From: Liopterus haemorrhoidalis
Taxonomy: Eukaryota; Arthropoda; Insecta; Coleoptera; Dytiscidae
Length of the DNA stretch: 64,000 bases
Reading direction: 5' to 3'
NCBI GenBank assembly: GCA_963971575.1
Contig: OZ020616.1
Span: 16,709,575-16,773,574 of the forward strand
Shown: positions 44,983-59,180 of the stretch, piece after piece
How the letters are laid out: the number at the start of each line of letters is the position of its first letter
How positions within the stretch are numbered: position 1 is the first letter of the stretch
Made by a program: the position numbers and the translations under genes
Notes under the pieces: model-generated
Told to the model about the DNA's origin: nothing
The model's input: the letters and a program-made list of their open reading frames with translations, nothing else
The model's database searches: none

Positions 44983-46009
44983 TAATATTTTAAATGAATT
45001 GAAGTTAAATCAAATAAAATATTTCGAAATCCAGTTACCCAGGCTAGTTTGAAATTTATTTTTACTTGAAGTAAACCCTGTATATTTTCAAATATTGAGG
45101 ATAATTGATGATACCATTAGTTCTGCAGGGTCCTAAAGAGTAACTGTGAAAAATTAATCTAAATCGGTTAAACGGCTTAAGAATGTATAGCGAACAAACA
45201 AACAAACAATCAAACAATTTTTCTCTTTTATAAATATAGAGATGCATTTCTGTCATCGTGGTATAAGGCCCAGTAGTGTAGATATCAACCTTTTTCAAAT
45301 CTAAGTTAGACCGGGTGTTATGGAAATAATGCCCCTTAATCGAAAACTATCCCAATTTAAGTAATGTATTTAAGTTTGTTAAGTATTACTGTGTTGGTAT
45401 TTTCACTTTTCGATTTATGTTTTAAATTGATTTAATTATTTAAATTTACCGCCAATTGAGAGCATTCACTTTCAGTAGAAACAATAAGATCACATAGAAT
45501 TTTAAACAAAACACTATTAAGTTTATTCATGAGTTCTAACGCATTTCTCAAAGTGAAAATCAAACTTTCAAAACACTGCTAGAATTTTAAATGATTATTT
45601 TCTAATACCTAATAATCTAGATACCATTTTTGGAATTTTTACTTTATAAAATTTGATGTTGCCTACACGTAATCCTTAAGCAAGATTTCATTTCTTCCAC
45701 TAACTCAGCAATACCCAGCCCGATTGTCAATAATGGGTGCGTTTTGTTGTTGGCTGGTTAGAAGTACTAGAATTGATGCGCAAGAAAACGACAATATGGA
45801 ATGACATTTGCATGGAGGTTAAGTCACATGATTGTAGAACAAATAACGAAGATATTTCACCCCAATTTGATAATCTAAATAATAAATGCAGAATAGGAAA
45901 ACTTTATATTTGAAGCAAATATTCTAGAACGTAAAATTTTAGAACGAATAATTGAATTGTACATACATTTTAAGTTTAGATTTAGCAATACTATATTAAA
46001 ATCATACAG
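44983..46009. other. intergenic with a LINE-like 3' tail
   Basis: At 45150-45242, AAATCGGTTAAACGGCTTAA followed by an ACAAACAAACAAACAA run and TCTTTTATAAATATAGAG resembles 3' tails of RTE-like LINEs. No coding remnant is attached. Confidence 0.4.
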
Positions 46010-46345
46010 AAAGGGCCGGCGGAAGCGGGCATTCAGTGCATGAGGGCGCCGCCGTCAGGTTCAAAAGGGCGCTAAATTAATAATTTGTCATTACAGGGAT
46101 TTTAGAAGTGAGGACCTTTTTTTTGTCATCACTTGTATTTTTTAAAAGTGAGGAGCTTTTTTTTTTGGTCACCACTTATATTTTAGAAGTAACCTTTTTG
46201 TTTTCAAGACATCACTTTATATAATATGTTTAGGAGAGCCCAATTATAAAATTTTACCCATGGCTCGAAAAAAGCTAGTTACGGTCCTGCCTAGGGGCAC
46301 TGAATTAAGTCTTGACTACGGGCGCCAACGACCCTCGCGCCTGCC
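46010..46345. repeat. possible hAT-type MITE, ends unclear
   Basis: The left side has AGGGCCGGCGG and the right side inverted reads AGGGCAGGCGCGAGGG. The interior carries repeated GTGAGGACCTTTTTTTT blocks as in 433-577. I found no matching 8-bp TSD. Confidence 0.45.
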
Positions 46346-47091
46346 CTGATCTACCCTAAACGAGAGAGATTCAAATTAAGACATTTTACGAACAGATAGC
46401 ATTTTACTAAAAATGTAAAAATCTGAAAATTGTAAATCCGATTTTAGATATAAATCAAGGAATATGCAACCGAAGGCGGCGTAAATTGTAATTATTTATT
46501 AATTTACCTTGATCTAGTTGATTACAATGCGGTTTACACCAAATGATTTCCGAATTAGTATTAATACGATACATGGACACAATTAATATCACTAACACTG
46601 AGAAATCGTTCGCGCAACTAAGTTACCTTTGCATAGTTATCTCTGCTTAATTTACATGGTCAAATAAGATCTTATCTAAATCATAAATATAAGATCTTAT
46701 GATTTTACGTATTGTGTCAACATTTCATTTGTTTAATCTACATTCATATAAATACAACAGAAAAAAAAGGATGCGAAAGATAGCGTTATATCAGTGGCAT
46801 GGCGTCCATTGAAGCAATGGATGCACTGCATCCCTTGTTCAATCAGACGGATAATTTTTTATATGAAAAATCTTAAGCTATAAAATAATTTATTAACTTA
46901 TTTCGTATTTATTAGAGTAGAATATGGTTATAATAATTACTTTAAATTAGCCGAATGTAGAAAGTATAAATTATAGTATGAAATATGTCGAATATTAAAA
47001 AGACGCTGATATAAAACTGCTGGAAGCAGCCTTATTTTGTGCAATAAGACAGCGAACGCATTTCAGGGCTAGAACGAACTAAGTCAAGTAC
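46346..47091. other. AT-rich intergenic DNA
   Basis: CAGTGGCATGGCGTCCATTG at 46794 resembles a hAT-like terminus without a partner. No gene is supported. Confidence 0.45.
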
Positions 47092-47099
47092 GTAACAAC

Positions 47100-47602
47100 T
47101 AGAGATGGGAATTTCGGCTCAGTTTGCGGAACCGGATCAGTGGAGGTCGTTCAGTTTGATCCGGCTAAGTAAACGTGTCCCCGAGAAACAGGTCGGTCAG
47201 TTGTCAGTCTTCCCACCGTTCAACACGGTTGTTGGTTTGCAATATGTAGGTAGAACGTCGCTCAGCCGGCTCTTGCATTATATGAACAGACAGAGGAAAG
47301 CGGAATTGTTTGATCTAGTGGAATAAATGCGATAAAAACGTCTCTAAAAAAAAAAAAAAACACTGTAAATGCCATATATCAACATGTATTGTATGAAAAG
47401 TATTGTAATTTAATTAGCTATGTAAACAAATTATAAACCGTTTCAATGTACCAGGTGCTATTAGCCAAGTAGCCGAAGCACCATAATATGAAAATAAAAA
47501 AAAAAAAAAAAAAACGTCTCAGTATTTGCCGCTTTATTACCTTTATTCTTGTTAATATTCTTAGTATGAATTCAATACGTAAATTATGACTTATTGACAA
47601 AT

Positions 47603-47646
<44 letters not shown>

Positions 47647-48150
47647 TCCTCATTATCTTGTTATAAAGAAATAATGAAGTTAAATAAATAAAAATCTATA
47701 GAAGCGAATTAACATTTTTGCCTGGTTAATAGTAAACAAACGATTCACTTTATGTAGCTACTGTATTTTAAACCAGATGTGTTAGGTTTATGGCAATGTT
47801 TATTGCCCTTATAAATCGGACGTCTGGGATTTGGGCATATTTTTAATATTTTTATATAGTATGGTTGTAAGAAAGTTAGTTTCAAATAGACTGCCCTAAA
47901 AATTGATGACAAAATACAGTTTATGATAATACATTACAAGCCGAGTTTTCGCGAAGTTCAACATGGCATCGATCCAGGTCCGGATCACTTCGGTCACTGC
48001 TCACAATTGCCCGATCAATCGTATCCTTGAAACTTGAAACTATGCAGTGAGCCGTGAACCGGCTCATTTCAATTTGGTGAATCGTGTCACTTCGGTCAGT
48101 GTACTGAGCCGGCTCAGTGAGGCGGTTCGTTTATGAACGACCCATCTCTA
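47100..48150 (-). mobile_element. hAT-like element H1, copy 2
   Basis: The inverted ends TAGAGATGGG are flanked by GTAACAAC (47092-47099) and GTAGCAAC (48151-48158), one mismatch. It is related to 40609-41521 in opposite orientation over nearly its full length. A LINE tail has inserted at 47345-47509. Apart from that, it is non-coding. Confidence 0.8.
47345..47509 (+). mobile_element. LINE 3'-tail retroposon with 11-bp TSD
   Basis: AAAAACGTCTC occurs at 47334-47344 and again at 47510-47520, while copy 1 of H1 has the site once. The 165-bp insert ends in a long A-run. Its CCAGGTGCTATTAGCCAAGT segment looks like a CR1/L2-type 3' UTR, heavily 5'-truncated. Confidence 0.75.
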
Positions 48151-48158
48151 GTAGCAAC

Positions 48159-48744
48159 GCCAGGCCGTGTGATAAAAGTCAGTTTGGAAGCCCACTGAAA
48201 GCTCATTTGAGTTCACCAGCGGTGTTTACGGCTGCCCAAATTCGTCTCAGTATCTTCTGCATTTTACGCAGCGCAGCGGTCTACGGTCGCTAAGAACCGA
48301 TTTTTACGCACGTACGGGTTATTTTTGAGTGATGTATCTATTTTCTTTATAGTCGGATCTCCGAATTCCAATAATAAATAGTTTTTATACATATTTTTTA
48401 ATTTCAGGGTTTTAGAAATGACTTCGATAAATTCAGACGTAATTTATGAATAAAGAAAAATTTCTTTAACTGCTTGAAATTTTGCGAATATAAAATTACT
48501 TATTGACAAAAGTAGACCTTAACCTCTGAACCTTAAACGCCTTAGAAACTGTAATTAAAAAACTAGAGAACAATCGAGCCTTGACATTCGCGAGAATATT
48601 TTTGCCTACATGCATTTATTTTCATATCCCTTGATCAGAAAGTTACGCTACGCCACTGCAATATATACGTATGTATACATATACATTACGTACACATACA
48701 ATGCACATGAATAGTCATTTTTTTTAACAGACGACACACGCTAT
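48159..48744. other. intergenic DNA
   Basis: Nothing supported is visible. Confidence 0.5.
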
Positions 48745-49473
48745 TAGTAAATGACGCGCTCGAATATGCAACTGGTGGCCAAATTATTGTACTAAGAATT
48801 ACTGAAGTACAGTTTGAACGTTTTACGTATATTTAATGTTGAATTTTTGTTACAATTTCTACAGAAGTTGTGAGAAACTATAAAAGCAAAACAAATTGTA
48901 GTGTTATTGGCTGTCATTCAAAAAAGGAAAAATAGTTGGTTTCTTTGGTATAAGCGGAACTAGACGTTGAAGTCTAGTAACTGTTAACGTTTGACTGAAG
49001 CTTTTAATCACATTTTTTAGCAAAAGCCAACTTTAACCATTAAAAAAATTACTCGTGAGAACTTAAAAATTTAAATTTCATTTCGTTCCGCTTAATTGTT
49101 TGGAATAATCTATAGGCATCTTAGTTTTTTTAAGAGATATGGAAGCAAACTTAATATTAAGTCCATGTTGGGAAAAGATTTGGTTATGGACAGGAAGAAG
49201 GCGTGGGAATGTTTTGAGCTGAGGCAAAAAATTAACTGATACTATGCGAGTTTGTTCATTGCATTTTCGCGAGATTATTTTATATATACCCCTCGATACA
49301 TGTGCAGCGCTTATAAATACAAAAATATTGCAAATATTTACTCGTATTTTAATTTTAAAAAAAAATGCTTAAATTAACCTGTTCACTATGTACAAATTGA
49401 CGGCTAAGTACTACTGTCGTCAATCATATTTCCTTCGATCTCATCGCCGCCACCGGTAATGTCACTTCTCAAT
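48745..49473 (+). mobile_element. THAP-like unit, third copy (shortened, invaded)
   Basis: Same orientation and ends as 22354-23183 (final CCGGTAATGTCACTTCTCAA), but a middle part is deleted. The ORF starts near STEVVRNYKSKTNCSVIGCH. It is then split by a palindromic MITE of the 33386-33567 family (about 48935-49110). It resumes with KLNIKSMLGKDLVMDRKKAW. It shows that the unit transposes alone and is not only part of the inverted pair. Confidence 0.6.
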
Positions 49474-50380
49474 AAACAAATACATTGTTATAACAAATTA
49501 AATAAATTTTCAAAGTAAGCGAACGATATTTCGGAATATTATTAATTTAAATAGTAAATTAATTTAAAGAATAATAGTCTAATTGAACCATGTTAAGCTG
49601 GACCTGGATTAAGCCGATCCTGTAATATATCGCGTAATGTAAAATGCTGTGTAACATTTTTGTCTAATTTGGACGGGATCACGGGCACATGTCAGGCGGT
49701 TCGCAAAGCGTTTGACTTGAAGAAGTTCGCAGAATTTGGCTGGACAGATTAGCATCTTCAAAAGTTCTTGTGTTGTATATATTCTACATGTGAAATTTGA
49801 ACAAGAATTAATAAAACTATATTGTAAAGTTTATCCTAACCTAACATATCTTAACCTAGTAATTCCGGAGGATTTTTTTCTTCGAAACTTTGCATAACAT
49901 GGAATACATTGTATATTTAAAATACTAAAATTGAAATTAACTGATAAGACCCCCTAACTGAAATTTCTTGTTAATGTTAGTAGCATGCTCCACTTTTGAA
50001 TTGTTCACACGAAGAATTCTGAGGGGGGATTATCAAATAAAAGCTCGCGATGCTTTAATTTAGATGACGACCAAAATTTTATTTTAAAATAATCACTTTT
50101 TGTTCAAATACCTTATAATCCAAAGGAATTAATATAAAAATCTTAATGAACTCTGTGTATTGGTTTTTTTGTGAATCTGATTATTTTTTCGAAAGTTATC
50201 GAATTTTTGCAATACCGTGCAATATCGATAATAGACGCATGCGGAATTATTTTTTCAAAACTTACTGAATTACATGATTTTTAATATGTAACCACAAATT
50301 TTCTGCTACTTAATAGATAGCTACAAAACCCTGAATTGTACGAAAATTCGCACATTACATATATATATATATATATATAT
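49474..50380. other. AT-rich DNA ending in a (TA)n tract
   Basis: No gene is supported. A (TA)10-11 tract at 50358-50380 is the insertion site of the following foldback. Confidence 0.5.
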
Positions 50381-51855
50381 GAGTCATTCTTTTTCATCGA
50401 GAGACCCCATGCTGTCCAAAAATATATTAGTCTATGAAAGGTCTACCAGGGCTCATTCGATGCTTATTGTAGTCTAGTTTCGAAATCCGAGTGGCTCTTT
50501 TACGGAAACATCGTAACTTATCAAATATGGCCACCAATCCCACGTGACCTCTACCTTTTCTTCGATAAATCTATTATAAAGTCAACACAATCGAGTCAAT
50601 TTGGGTGTCAAACCCCTGAAAATTTTACCTAAAGGCAGTTCAGGCGGCTGTTAATGAATCCAGGGTCAAATTTAGAAAATTCAATATGGCGGATGCAATA
50701 TGGCGGCCGAACCCACGTGCCAAGTGAAGATTTTTTTAAAAATGATTTGATTTCAATATAATATAATGCCTGGGGGTTTATGGGGTCACTGATGATGAAT
50801 TCAGGGTGCAATTCAGAAAATTAAATATGGCGGATCCAATAAAGCGGATTCAATATGGCGGCCAAAACCACTTGATGAAAAAAGATTTTCAAAAAATCAC
50901 TTAATTTTGTCCTTATTTAATACCTGGAGGTTTATGGGGTTTCTGATGATAAATCCAGGGTTCATGTGAGAAAATTCAATATGGCGGCCAAAATCACTTG
51001 ACAATCGGAGATTTTTAAAAAATCACTTGACTTCAAACTAATTTGGTACCTAAGGGTTTATGAGATCGTTCATGATAAGTCCAGGATCGAACCCTGTATT
51101 TTCTCAAAGTTTTTTCAGAAATCTTCCCTTATCAACAAGCCGATCGAGATTAAATAGAGTCGATACAGAAAAATTAAATTAAACAATCCACCTAAACACA
51201 ACTAGAATGTCTGTGTCCGTAACACTGTTTCTAAATCTAACATCAAATTTTTTTATAATTTTTTTTTTTCAATTTTTTTTTTGTTTGTTGAACTATAAAA
51301 ATTAATTATTTTGACTTATATTTACACTATTCAAACTATAATTTCTCAAATTTTTTCCAGAAATCTTTTTTTGGCCGCCATATTGAATCCGCTTTATTGG
51401 ATCCACCATATTTAATTTTCTGAATTGCACCCTGAATTTATCATCAGTGACGCCATAAACCCCCAGGCATTATATTATATTGAAATCAAATCATTTTTTA
51501 AAAAATCTTTACTTGGCACGTGGTTTCGGCCGCCATATTGCATCCGCCATATTGAATTTTCTAAATTTGACCCTGGATTCATTAACAGCCGCCTCAACTA
51601 CCTTTAGGTAACATTTTCAGGGGTTTGACACCCAAATTGACTCGATTGTGTTGACTTTATAATCGATTTATCGAAGAAAAGGTAGAGGTCACGTGGAATT
51701 GGTGGCCATATTTGATAAGTTACGATGTTTCCGTAAAAGAGCCACTCGGATTTCGAAACTAGACTACAATAAGCATCGAATGAGCCCTGGTAGACCTTTC
51801 ATAGACTAATATATTTTTGGACAGCATGGGGTCTCTCGATGAAAAAGAATGACTC
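50381..51855. mobile_element. 1.5-kb foldback rich in AATATGGCGGC motifs
   Basis: The arms of about 490 bp (50381-50873 and 51370-51855) are nearly perfect inverted copies beginning GAGTCATTCTTTTTCATCGA. They are inserted in a (TA)n tract that flanks both sides. The arms and spacer contain roughly ten copies of ATATGGCGG(C/A), usually as AATATGGCGGC. Short ORFs mirrored in the two arms are non-coding by-products. Superfamily unknown. Confidence 0.85.
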
Positions 51856-52591
51856 ATATATATATATATTTTTTGCTTCTAACTTCTTTCGAGTTTCCTT
51901 TTTTCTTTCTTCCTTAACTCCCCCTTCAAGAAAGCATCCTGTCTATCATCTTGCTTATCTACAACCGGGTCGACACACATGTAAGTACAGGAGAGAGATT
52001 CAAACTGATCCATGATTACTGTCCCAGTCAAAATTGTTACTTTTACTGGGACAGTAATCTGGCTCAGTAATTAAACCTTAGAACTACTGAACCGATTTTA
52101 AAAACCCTTTCAAATCTGATTACTGTATAAATCCTGTACCAAACTTGCGACTGAAGAGATACGAGCCCCATCTCAGTGAAATTAACCCAACTATCAAAAA
52201 TAGATCTTTCAAAAAATATTTATATACGTAAGTTCCCGAAACTATCTAGATTCGAACTGGATTGAATCTGGATTGCATCCAAAGCTTTCCGGACAAGCGG
52301 ATGCCATCTAGATGTTGCATCCAATATCGTTCCCGTTTAATCAAGATGCATCAAGAGATTGCATCCACTTGCATCTGCTATGAGTGTGGATGTTTAGGAT
52401 CGATAGGAGTGGGGAGCAAACAGCTGTCAAACAAAAACAGGTAACTGACACACTGGTAACCTCTAAAAAGCGTTTCAAACAAAAACAATGCTGCATATTT
52501 TGCTATATATAAATATTTCCATAATTAGACATCTAATCCAGAATCCTACTATAATTAATTGATGTTTACGGTAACATTTAACTGACACAAA
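51856..52591. other. intergenic with a 15-bp hairpin
   Basis: GATTACTGTCCCAGT (52014-52028) has its exact inverse at 52045-52059 with a 16-base spacer. Variants of GGATTGCATCC recur at 52260-52370. No gene is supported. Confidence 0.55.
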
Positions 52592-52863
52592 CAGACCAAT
52601 TCTGTAACTCAGTTACTGTGTAATAACGTTACTACAACATAAAATATTAAAAAGTATAATGGCTTTCATTCATGATAGTAACTGACCTTGCTCATAGTGA
52701 CGAATTTAGTTACAATTATCATAGTAACAGAGTTACAGAATTGGTCTGATTATGTCTCTATGAGCAAGGTCAGTTAATATCATGAATGAAAGTCATTATA
52801 CTTTTTATAAAATTTTATCTTGTAGTAACGTTATTACACAGTAACTTTTTATAGAATTGATCT
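52592..52863. mobile_element. two palindromic MITEs, tail to tail
   Basis: 52592-52748 is a 157-bp unit with inverted ends CAGACCAATTCTGTAACT. From about 52760 to 52863 an inverted partial unit of the same family follows. The first matches 4047-4204. Confidence 0.75.
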
Positions 52864-53026
52864 GTACATGTTCTGTGACTGACAAACAGATAACCTATCT
52901 ATCATAAAAGCGTTCCAAAAATTTGATAAATCTTGGTTGCACCTTAGATGGTTTAGAAGGGTGGGGGTAGTATCCCGGATTAATCTAGGATTGAAGGTTG
53001 GAACTTGCGTGATTAGAAGAGAAATT

Positions 53027-53078
<52 letters not shown>

Positions 53079-53764
53079 ACGTAAATGGTTTTTACGAACT
53101 TACGTTTCATACGCGCACACCAATTTCATTATAACTTTGGAACTACTGAACCGAAACCAAAATTCTGACCAGATGACGGAGTTTGAAAGAAAAGAAGAAG
53201 AAAAACGAATAAATGTTTAAATTTTGCACTGTTACCCTTATTACAAAATATCAGTCTAATCAGAAAAATGTTAGTTTAATAAACATATTTGGTAAGTTTT
53301 GATAAGATATATCTATTTTCCAAAAAATTTTGTTTACTATATAATTTCCAAGAATACAGGAAGAAAAATGTATATTTCTTTTATATTATCTATTTTACTT
53401 TATTTTAATAATTACGAAATGATTAATAAAACGTAAATAACTACCAAGTTACAGTGAGTCCCAAACATTTATAATAAATTCCTCAGATCTTCTGCCATTT
53501 TATATTACAGGTAAATCTACTACAGGAATTTTTGATCATATCAAATATAATTTCATGTAGAGTATTAAATGAAAACTCCTAGCACAAGTATTGTTCATTA
53601 CGATAACCAAAGGCAAAAAAAAAAAAAAAAAAATGTGCCAGGCATTCAGTATGCGGACCTAAGTTGGCAGCCATCACTTATTAAGTACACTTATAATCCT
53701 GAAATGTGTGAAACTTCACACACAATAAAACTTTTAATATTATTGGCAATACACTTATTATTGA
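52864..53764. other. intergenic with (CT)n tract
   Basis: A (CT)n run occupies 53029-53079 with one TT break. An A19-like run lies near 53615. No gene is supported. Confidence 0.55.
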
Positions 53765-54110
53765 TTTAACCGTTTCTTTTCCTTGATGGCTTCGCGCAAC
53801 TTGTTCAGTAGGTCGGCATAGTACTCCTTGTTCACTGTCATGTTTCTCTCCAAGTCGATCATTAACATTCTTTTCGAATTCCAAAACATCGTCATTATGA
53901 TCTTGGTCGACTGAGGCACCTTATTTTTTCTCGGCAGTGTCTGGCCGGCCTACGCCATGGATTCTTTTTTGATAGAGGATCATAGTACTAGACCATAGAG
54001 AGATCTCCTGTGACTACTTCCTTCTGGTTGTCAGAGGTCTAAAACGTCTCAAACAGGTCACACGTTATCGCTTTTGAACTGCGGACAGAAGACAAATGTG
54101 TAACGAATCG
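53765..54110 (-). pseudogene. mariner transposase internal fragment
   Basis: On the minus strand, VVTGD then YYDPLSKKN marks the region of the first catalytic Asp (normally VTGDETWVYYYDP). After frameshifts, KIIMTMFWNSKRMLMIDLER and TVNKEYYADLLNKLREAIKE follow, the core before the second Asp. Stops and shifts make it dead. No ends are found. Confidence 0.75.
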
Positions 54111-54269
54111 AGTAGTCCGTCAGAAACTTTCACAACCACCCGTCGCGAGAATTTCTTAGAAAAGGGGTTGCCATCATGTTTTGTGTTTTTTACTAGGGTA
54201 TATTTTAAAAATATTTTTTTTCAGATAATAAAATAAAAATTAGAAATTTTACTTTAAAGCACGTATTTT

Positions 54270-54606
54270 CTATAGTGCGTTCAAAGGTGAGTTTGCAGTA
54301 CAGGGCATATGGAGTAGTTCTTTGTTCATACTCTCTAATGGGTTTACACAATGACACTATCCTATTCTTGCTTGTCGACGTTGCCAGCTCTAAAACGCGC
54401 TGATCTGTGAAGACGCAGTATTCTACAAATGACAATTTGTTTTTGTTGAGTGTTATTTTGAGTTTTATAAGAGTTGATTTTTGTAAATCATACGAGTTTT
54501 TCATATTATTATAATTGACACATTTGACACTTTTACAACATTTGGCAACACCGCTCCCATTTTCCATAAGAGCTATACTGCAAACTCACCTTCGAACGCA
54601 CTATAG
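54270..54606. mobile_element. 337-bp MITE with 31-bp TIRs
   Basis: CTATAGTGCGTTCRAAGGTG continues into AGTTTGCAGTA and is mirrored at 54575-54606 with one mismatch. TA within CTATAG may be the target duplication. The 120-codon minus-strand ORF that overlaps it has no recognisable domain. Confidence 0.8.
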
Positions 54607-55307
54607 AAATATGTTTTTTTAAATGGTTCATTGTTCAAGAAGACTTTTGTTCTGAGTGATTGCTTAATAACTTTGAACATAGCATCTTCTTGAACCAAGC
54701 AAAACCCTTTTATTGGAAATACACCTAAACTGCTTATTTAAACCCCTATCTCCCTGAAGAAGGGATCAGAACGTATTCGGCCCGGTTAACTTAATGATCA
54801 AACTTGTTGGATTCTAGAGGAACTGGTTCGGCATTCTGGTGGACAACTCGATTTTGTTTGTTCATTTTATTCATGATTTTAATTACATTTTAATCATTAA
54901 ACTATTTGTAAATATTACTGTTAATAAATTTAATTCATTAATTTTAAACCAGTGTAAACCTTCACATTTAAACTTAAGTGAACAGCTTAGATCCAGACTT
55001 AAGTACAAGATGCCTGTTCAGTCGGTTGGTAAGTACAAATACATATCATTTAATTCACATATCGTAATGATGAACCCTGGATAACACTCACGCCTACTAC
55101 CCGAACTTCTTTAGTCCGAAATCTCACTTCAGTTTGAGATTAGACGTAATATTATACAACAGGCTTGCTACCTAGTGGACAATAAATGGTACGTTGTAAA
55201 GTAACGTTACCGGCTCGCTACAATTGAATGAAATGAGTATCTCCAAGGAACTGAAGTAAATTGTCATGGATGAACTTTTATATTCATCCACTCATATAAC
55301 TGACATG
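54607..55307. other. intergenic DNA
   Basis: GTTCAAGAAGAC near 54634 and CTTCTTGAAC near 54684 form a loose inverted pair. No gene is supported. Confidence 0.5.
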
Positions 55308-55319
55308 TTAGTTAGTTAC

Positions 55320-55703
55320 ATTTTTTTGGCGCAAGCAACAAAGGCTATTTGCGCCTAACGCAGCCCATCTAAATTCTTCATCTCGAAGAAGGTGTCCATG
55401 GGTCCACCAACAGTGGTCGATACGGAGGCGTGTAATGGATTTTCTACCTGCAATCCTGCAGGAAGAACCCCATGGTTTAACGTCTCCCTTAATCTGTCTC
55501 AACTTAACGTTCTGTATGCTGCTCCACTCGTGCTGCCACCTGGCTAAAACCAGACGCTTCAGATGACTCTTTGTGTCATCTGGAAATATGAAACTCACAT
55601 CAATAATTGGTCTGTGGGAGGCGGCTTTTACAGCGACATCAGCCTCATAGATGACACTACCTGATACACGCGCCCTTTTATTTATAACACCACCTTCGAC
55701 CAA
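55320..55703 (-). pseudogene. LINE ORF2 C-terminus and 3' UTR
   Basis: Minus-strand translation from 55703 has YEADVAVKAASHRPIIDVSF, like the end of a LINE RNase H domain. Then come LARWQHEWSSIQNVKLRQIK, KPWGSSCRIAGRKSITRLRI and DHCWWTHGHLL, the RLRxGHxxxTHxxLL block of I/jockey-type elements. The terminal zinc-knuckle cysteines are not conserved. A short A-run at 55321-55327 closes the 3' end. Confidence 0.65.
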
Positions 55704-55982
55704 TCACCACAAGAACATAGTAAAGGCCGGAAACTTTTGGCGCCTACCTTATAATTTTAATTACTCCTCTTTCTATCCGAATCTTATGTTGCTCTAGTTT
55801 TCCAAATGCCAAAATTTGTTGCAATGGAAATTGCAGGGGCTGCCTTACAATCCAGCTTTAAATGTTAGGAAGCACTGTTTTGATTGCAACAAATTATTAT
55901 GATAATCAATAAAAAAATGTTGCTAAATATATTTGTTGCACATAAACAAGTGGATAAGATGGTTATCGGGAGGTAGAAATAG

Positions 55983-55990
55983 TATAAATA
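55983..55990 (+). promoter_or_regulatory. TATA box of the secreted-protein gene
   Basis: TATAAATA lies about 30 bases before a likely transcription start near 56013-56018 (ATCAAG) and 87 bases before the start codon at the end of exon 1. Confidence 0.6.
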
Positions 55991-56069
55991 AGCAAGGTGT
56001 TACCAATAATTAATCAAGAAATTCTGAGTTAACCAAAGAACAAATCGAAGCTTACCTACTACATCACAG

Positions 56070-57975
<1,906 letters not shown>

Positions 57976-58030
57976 AAAAGAAAAATTATTTTAAATATGT
58001 AGTCATTATAATATAACAGTATTGTCAATT

Positions 58031-58046
58031 AATAAATGTTAATAAA
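58031..58046 (+). terminator. poly(A) signals of the secreted-protein gene
   Basis: AATAAA occurs at 58031 and again at 58041, 56-70 bases after the stop codon. A Harbinger-like MITE fragment starts immediately after, at about 58054. Confidence 0.65.
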
Positions 58047-58053
58047 AATTATG

Positions 58054-58362
58054 TTGTAGCTCTGTATTTTATTAAACACATTATTAAAATAAATAATTTT
58101 ATTATAACAATAAGTATAAACTTCTTATAACGTCGATATAATACAGTATTCTTGTTTATGATAATATAAAATGTTGACAGCACAAATTCAAAGAGTATTT
58201 TTTTATAATAGAAATTATGTTGGCAATGCGGACGATGTTTAAGACGCAGATCTCTGTCTTAAACATCGCTTGTATTTAGACGAGGCCATACGGTTTCACA
58301 TTAGCGTTTAAAGACACATTCACTTTAACATCCGATCTTAAAGTTCTAGTGTGAAAAGAGTA
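58054..58362. mobile_element. half copy of the 13036-13636 MITE
   Basis: From GTAGCTCTGTATTTTATT to the terminal AGTGTGAAAAG it matches 13331-13636 with few differences. The left half and left terminal repeat are missing. TTA follows the right end. Confidence 0.8.
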
Positions 58363-58669
58363 TTACAATAAAATGTTTAATAATTCTAATATTCGCTTCA
58401 AATTTGAGGATATGAACAGAGCCGCAGTAAAGAAAACTTGCGCTAGGGGCAGAGCCGTGTTTTGGCGCCCTTAGCAAATAAAAAAAAGGTTCTCACCTCC
58501 CAAAATCTAAGTGATGAGTAAAAAAAAGGCCTCGCCTTCGCAATGGCGCCCCTTAGTCAAGCCCGTCAGAGCCCTTTTCCTTAGTGCGATTGATGTATAC
58601 TCTATACTAATTATATTTCAGTTTTTTAGTTTTGTATAAGAAACTAATAATCTGTGGGGGTTTTAGATA
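58363..58669. repeat. possible hAT-MITE-related fragment
   Basis: At 58450-58575, AAGTGATGAGTAAAAAAAA and GGCGCC-rich flanks resemble 433-577 and 46010-46345, but clear ends and a TSD are lacking. Confidence 0.4.
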
Positions 58670-59180
58670 GCGTTAAACGCAAAATCCGAAAAAATTCTAC
58701 GTAATGTACATTGGTGTGAACCGAAATAGTACAACAGCAATTTTTGATCAGATTATGTTTTCGGAAAAGAACGCATTTTTTGTGTTTTTTGTTGAGGATG
58801 TAAAATATTGAATACGTTATGTAACACAGTAAACCAGTAAGCTTTCATAGTCTAATGGTTAGCCTTCTCGCTTCATAAGATGCAAACTGGGGTGCGCTTC
58901 CGGTCTGGAGACAATTTTATTTTTTATTTTTTTTTTCATTTTTATTTTGTTTAAATTATTTTGTCAAAATTCTAGTTATATTTTGGCAAATGTTGTATTT
59001 AATTTTTAAAAGCGTAAATTTAATAACGAGTGGGAATTGTTGAAATTATAATTTAATTCTATGTGTCATGTATACGAAATCAGAGGGGCGGAGCTTATGA
59101 CTTAAAACAACCAATAGAAGCCATAGGCGCGATTTTGAAAATCTTAATGAACCTTGCTGTATAGAAAAAATACTGCCTTT
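58670..59180 (+). repeat. dispersed repeat X, copy 3, with tRNA-like module
   Basis: It shares GTGTGAACCGAAATAGTACA, the tRNA-like module (58838-58909), TATTTTGGCAAATGTTGTAT and the GAAGCCATAGGCGC block with copies 1 and 2. The tRNA-like part has AGTCTAATGGTTAGCC as A box; its B box is degenerate. This is the least interrupted copy of the central region. Confidence 0.6.

Noticed and set aside
46010..46345. hAT MITE with defined TSD
   Set aside because: The ends look hAT-like, but I could not find matching octamers; listed only as a possible repeat.
50629..51607. Two near-identical 60-codon ORFs
   Set aside because: They are the same sequence in the two inverted arms of the foldback, without coding features.
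54205..54567. 120-codon minus-strand ORF
   Set aside because: Lies almost wholly within a 337-bp MITE and has no motif.
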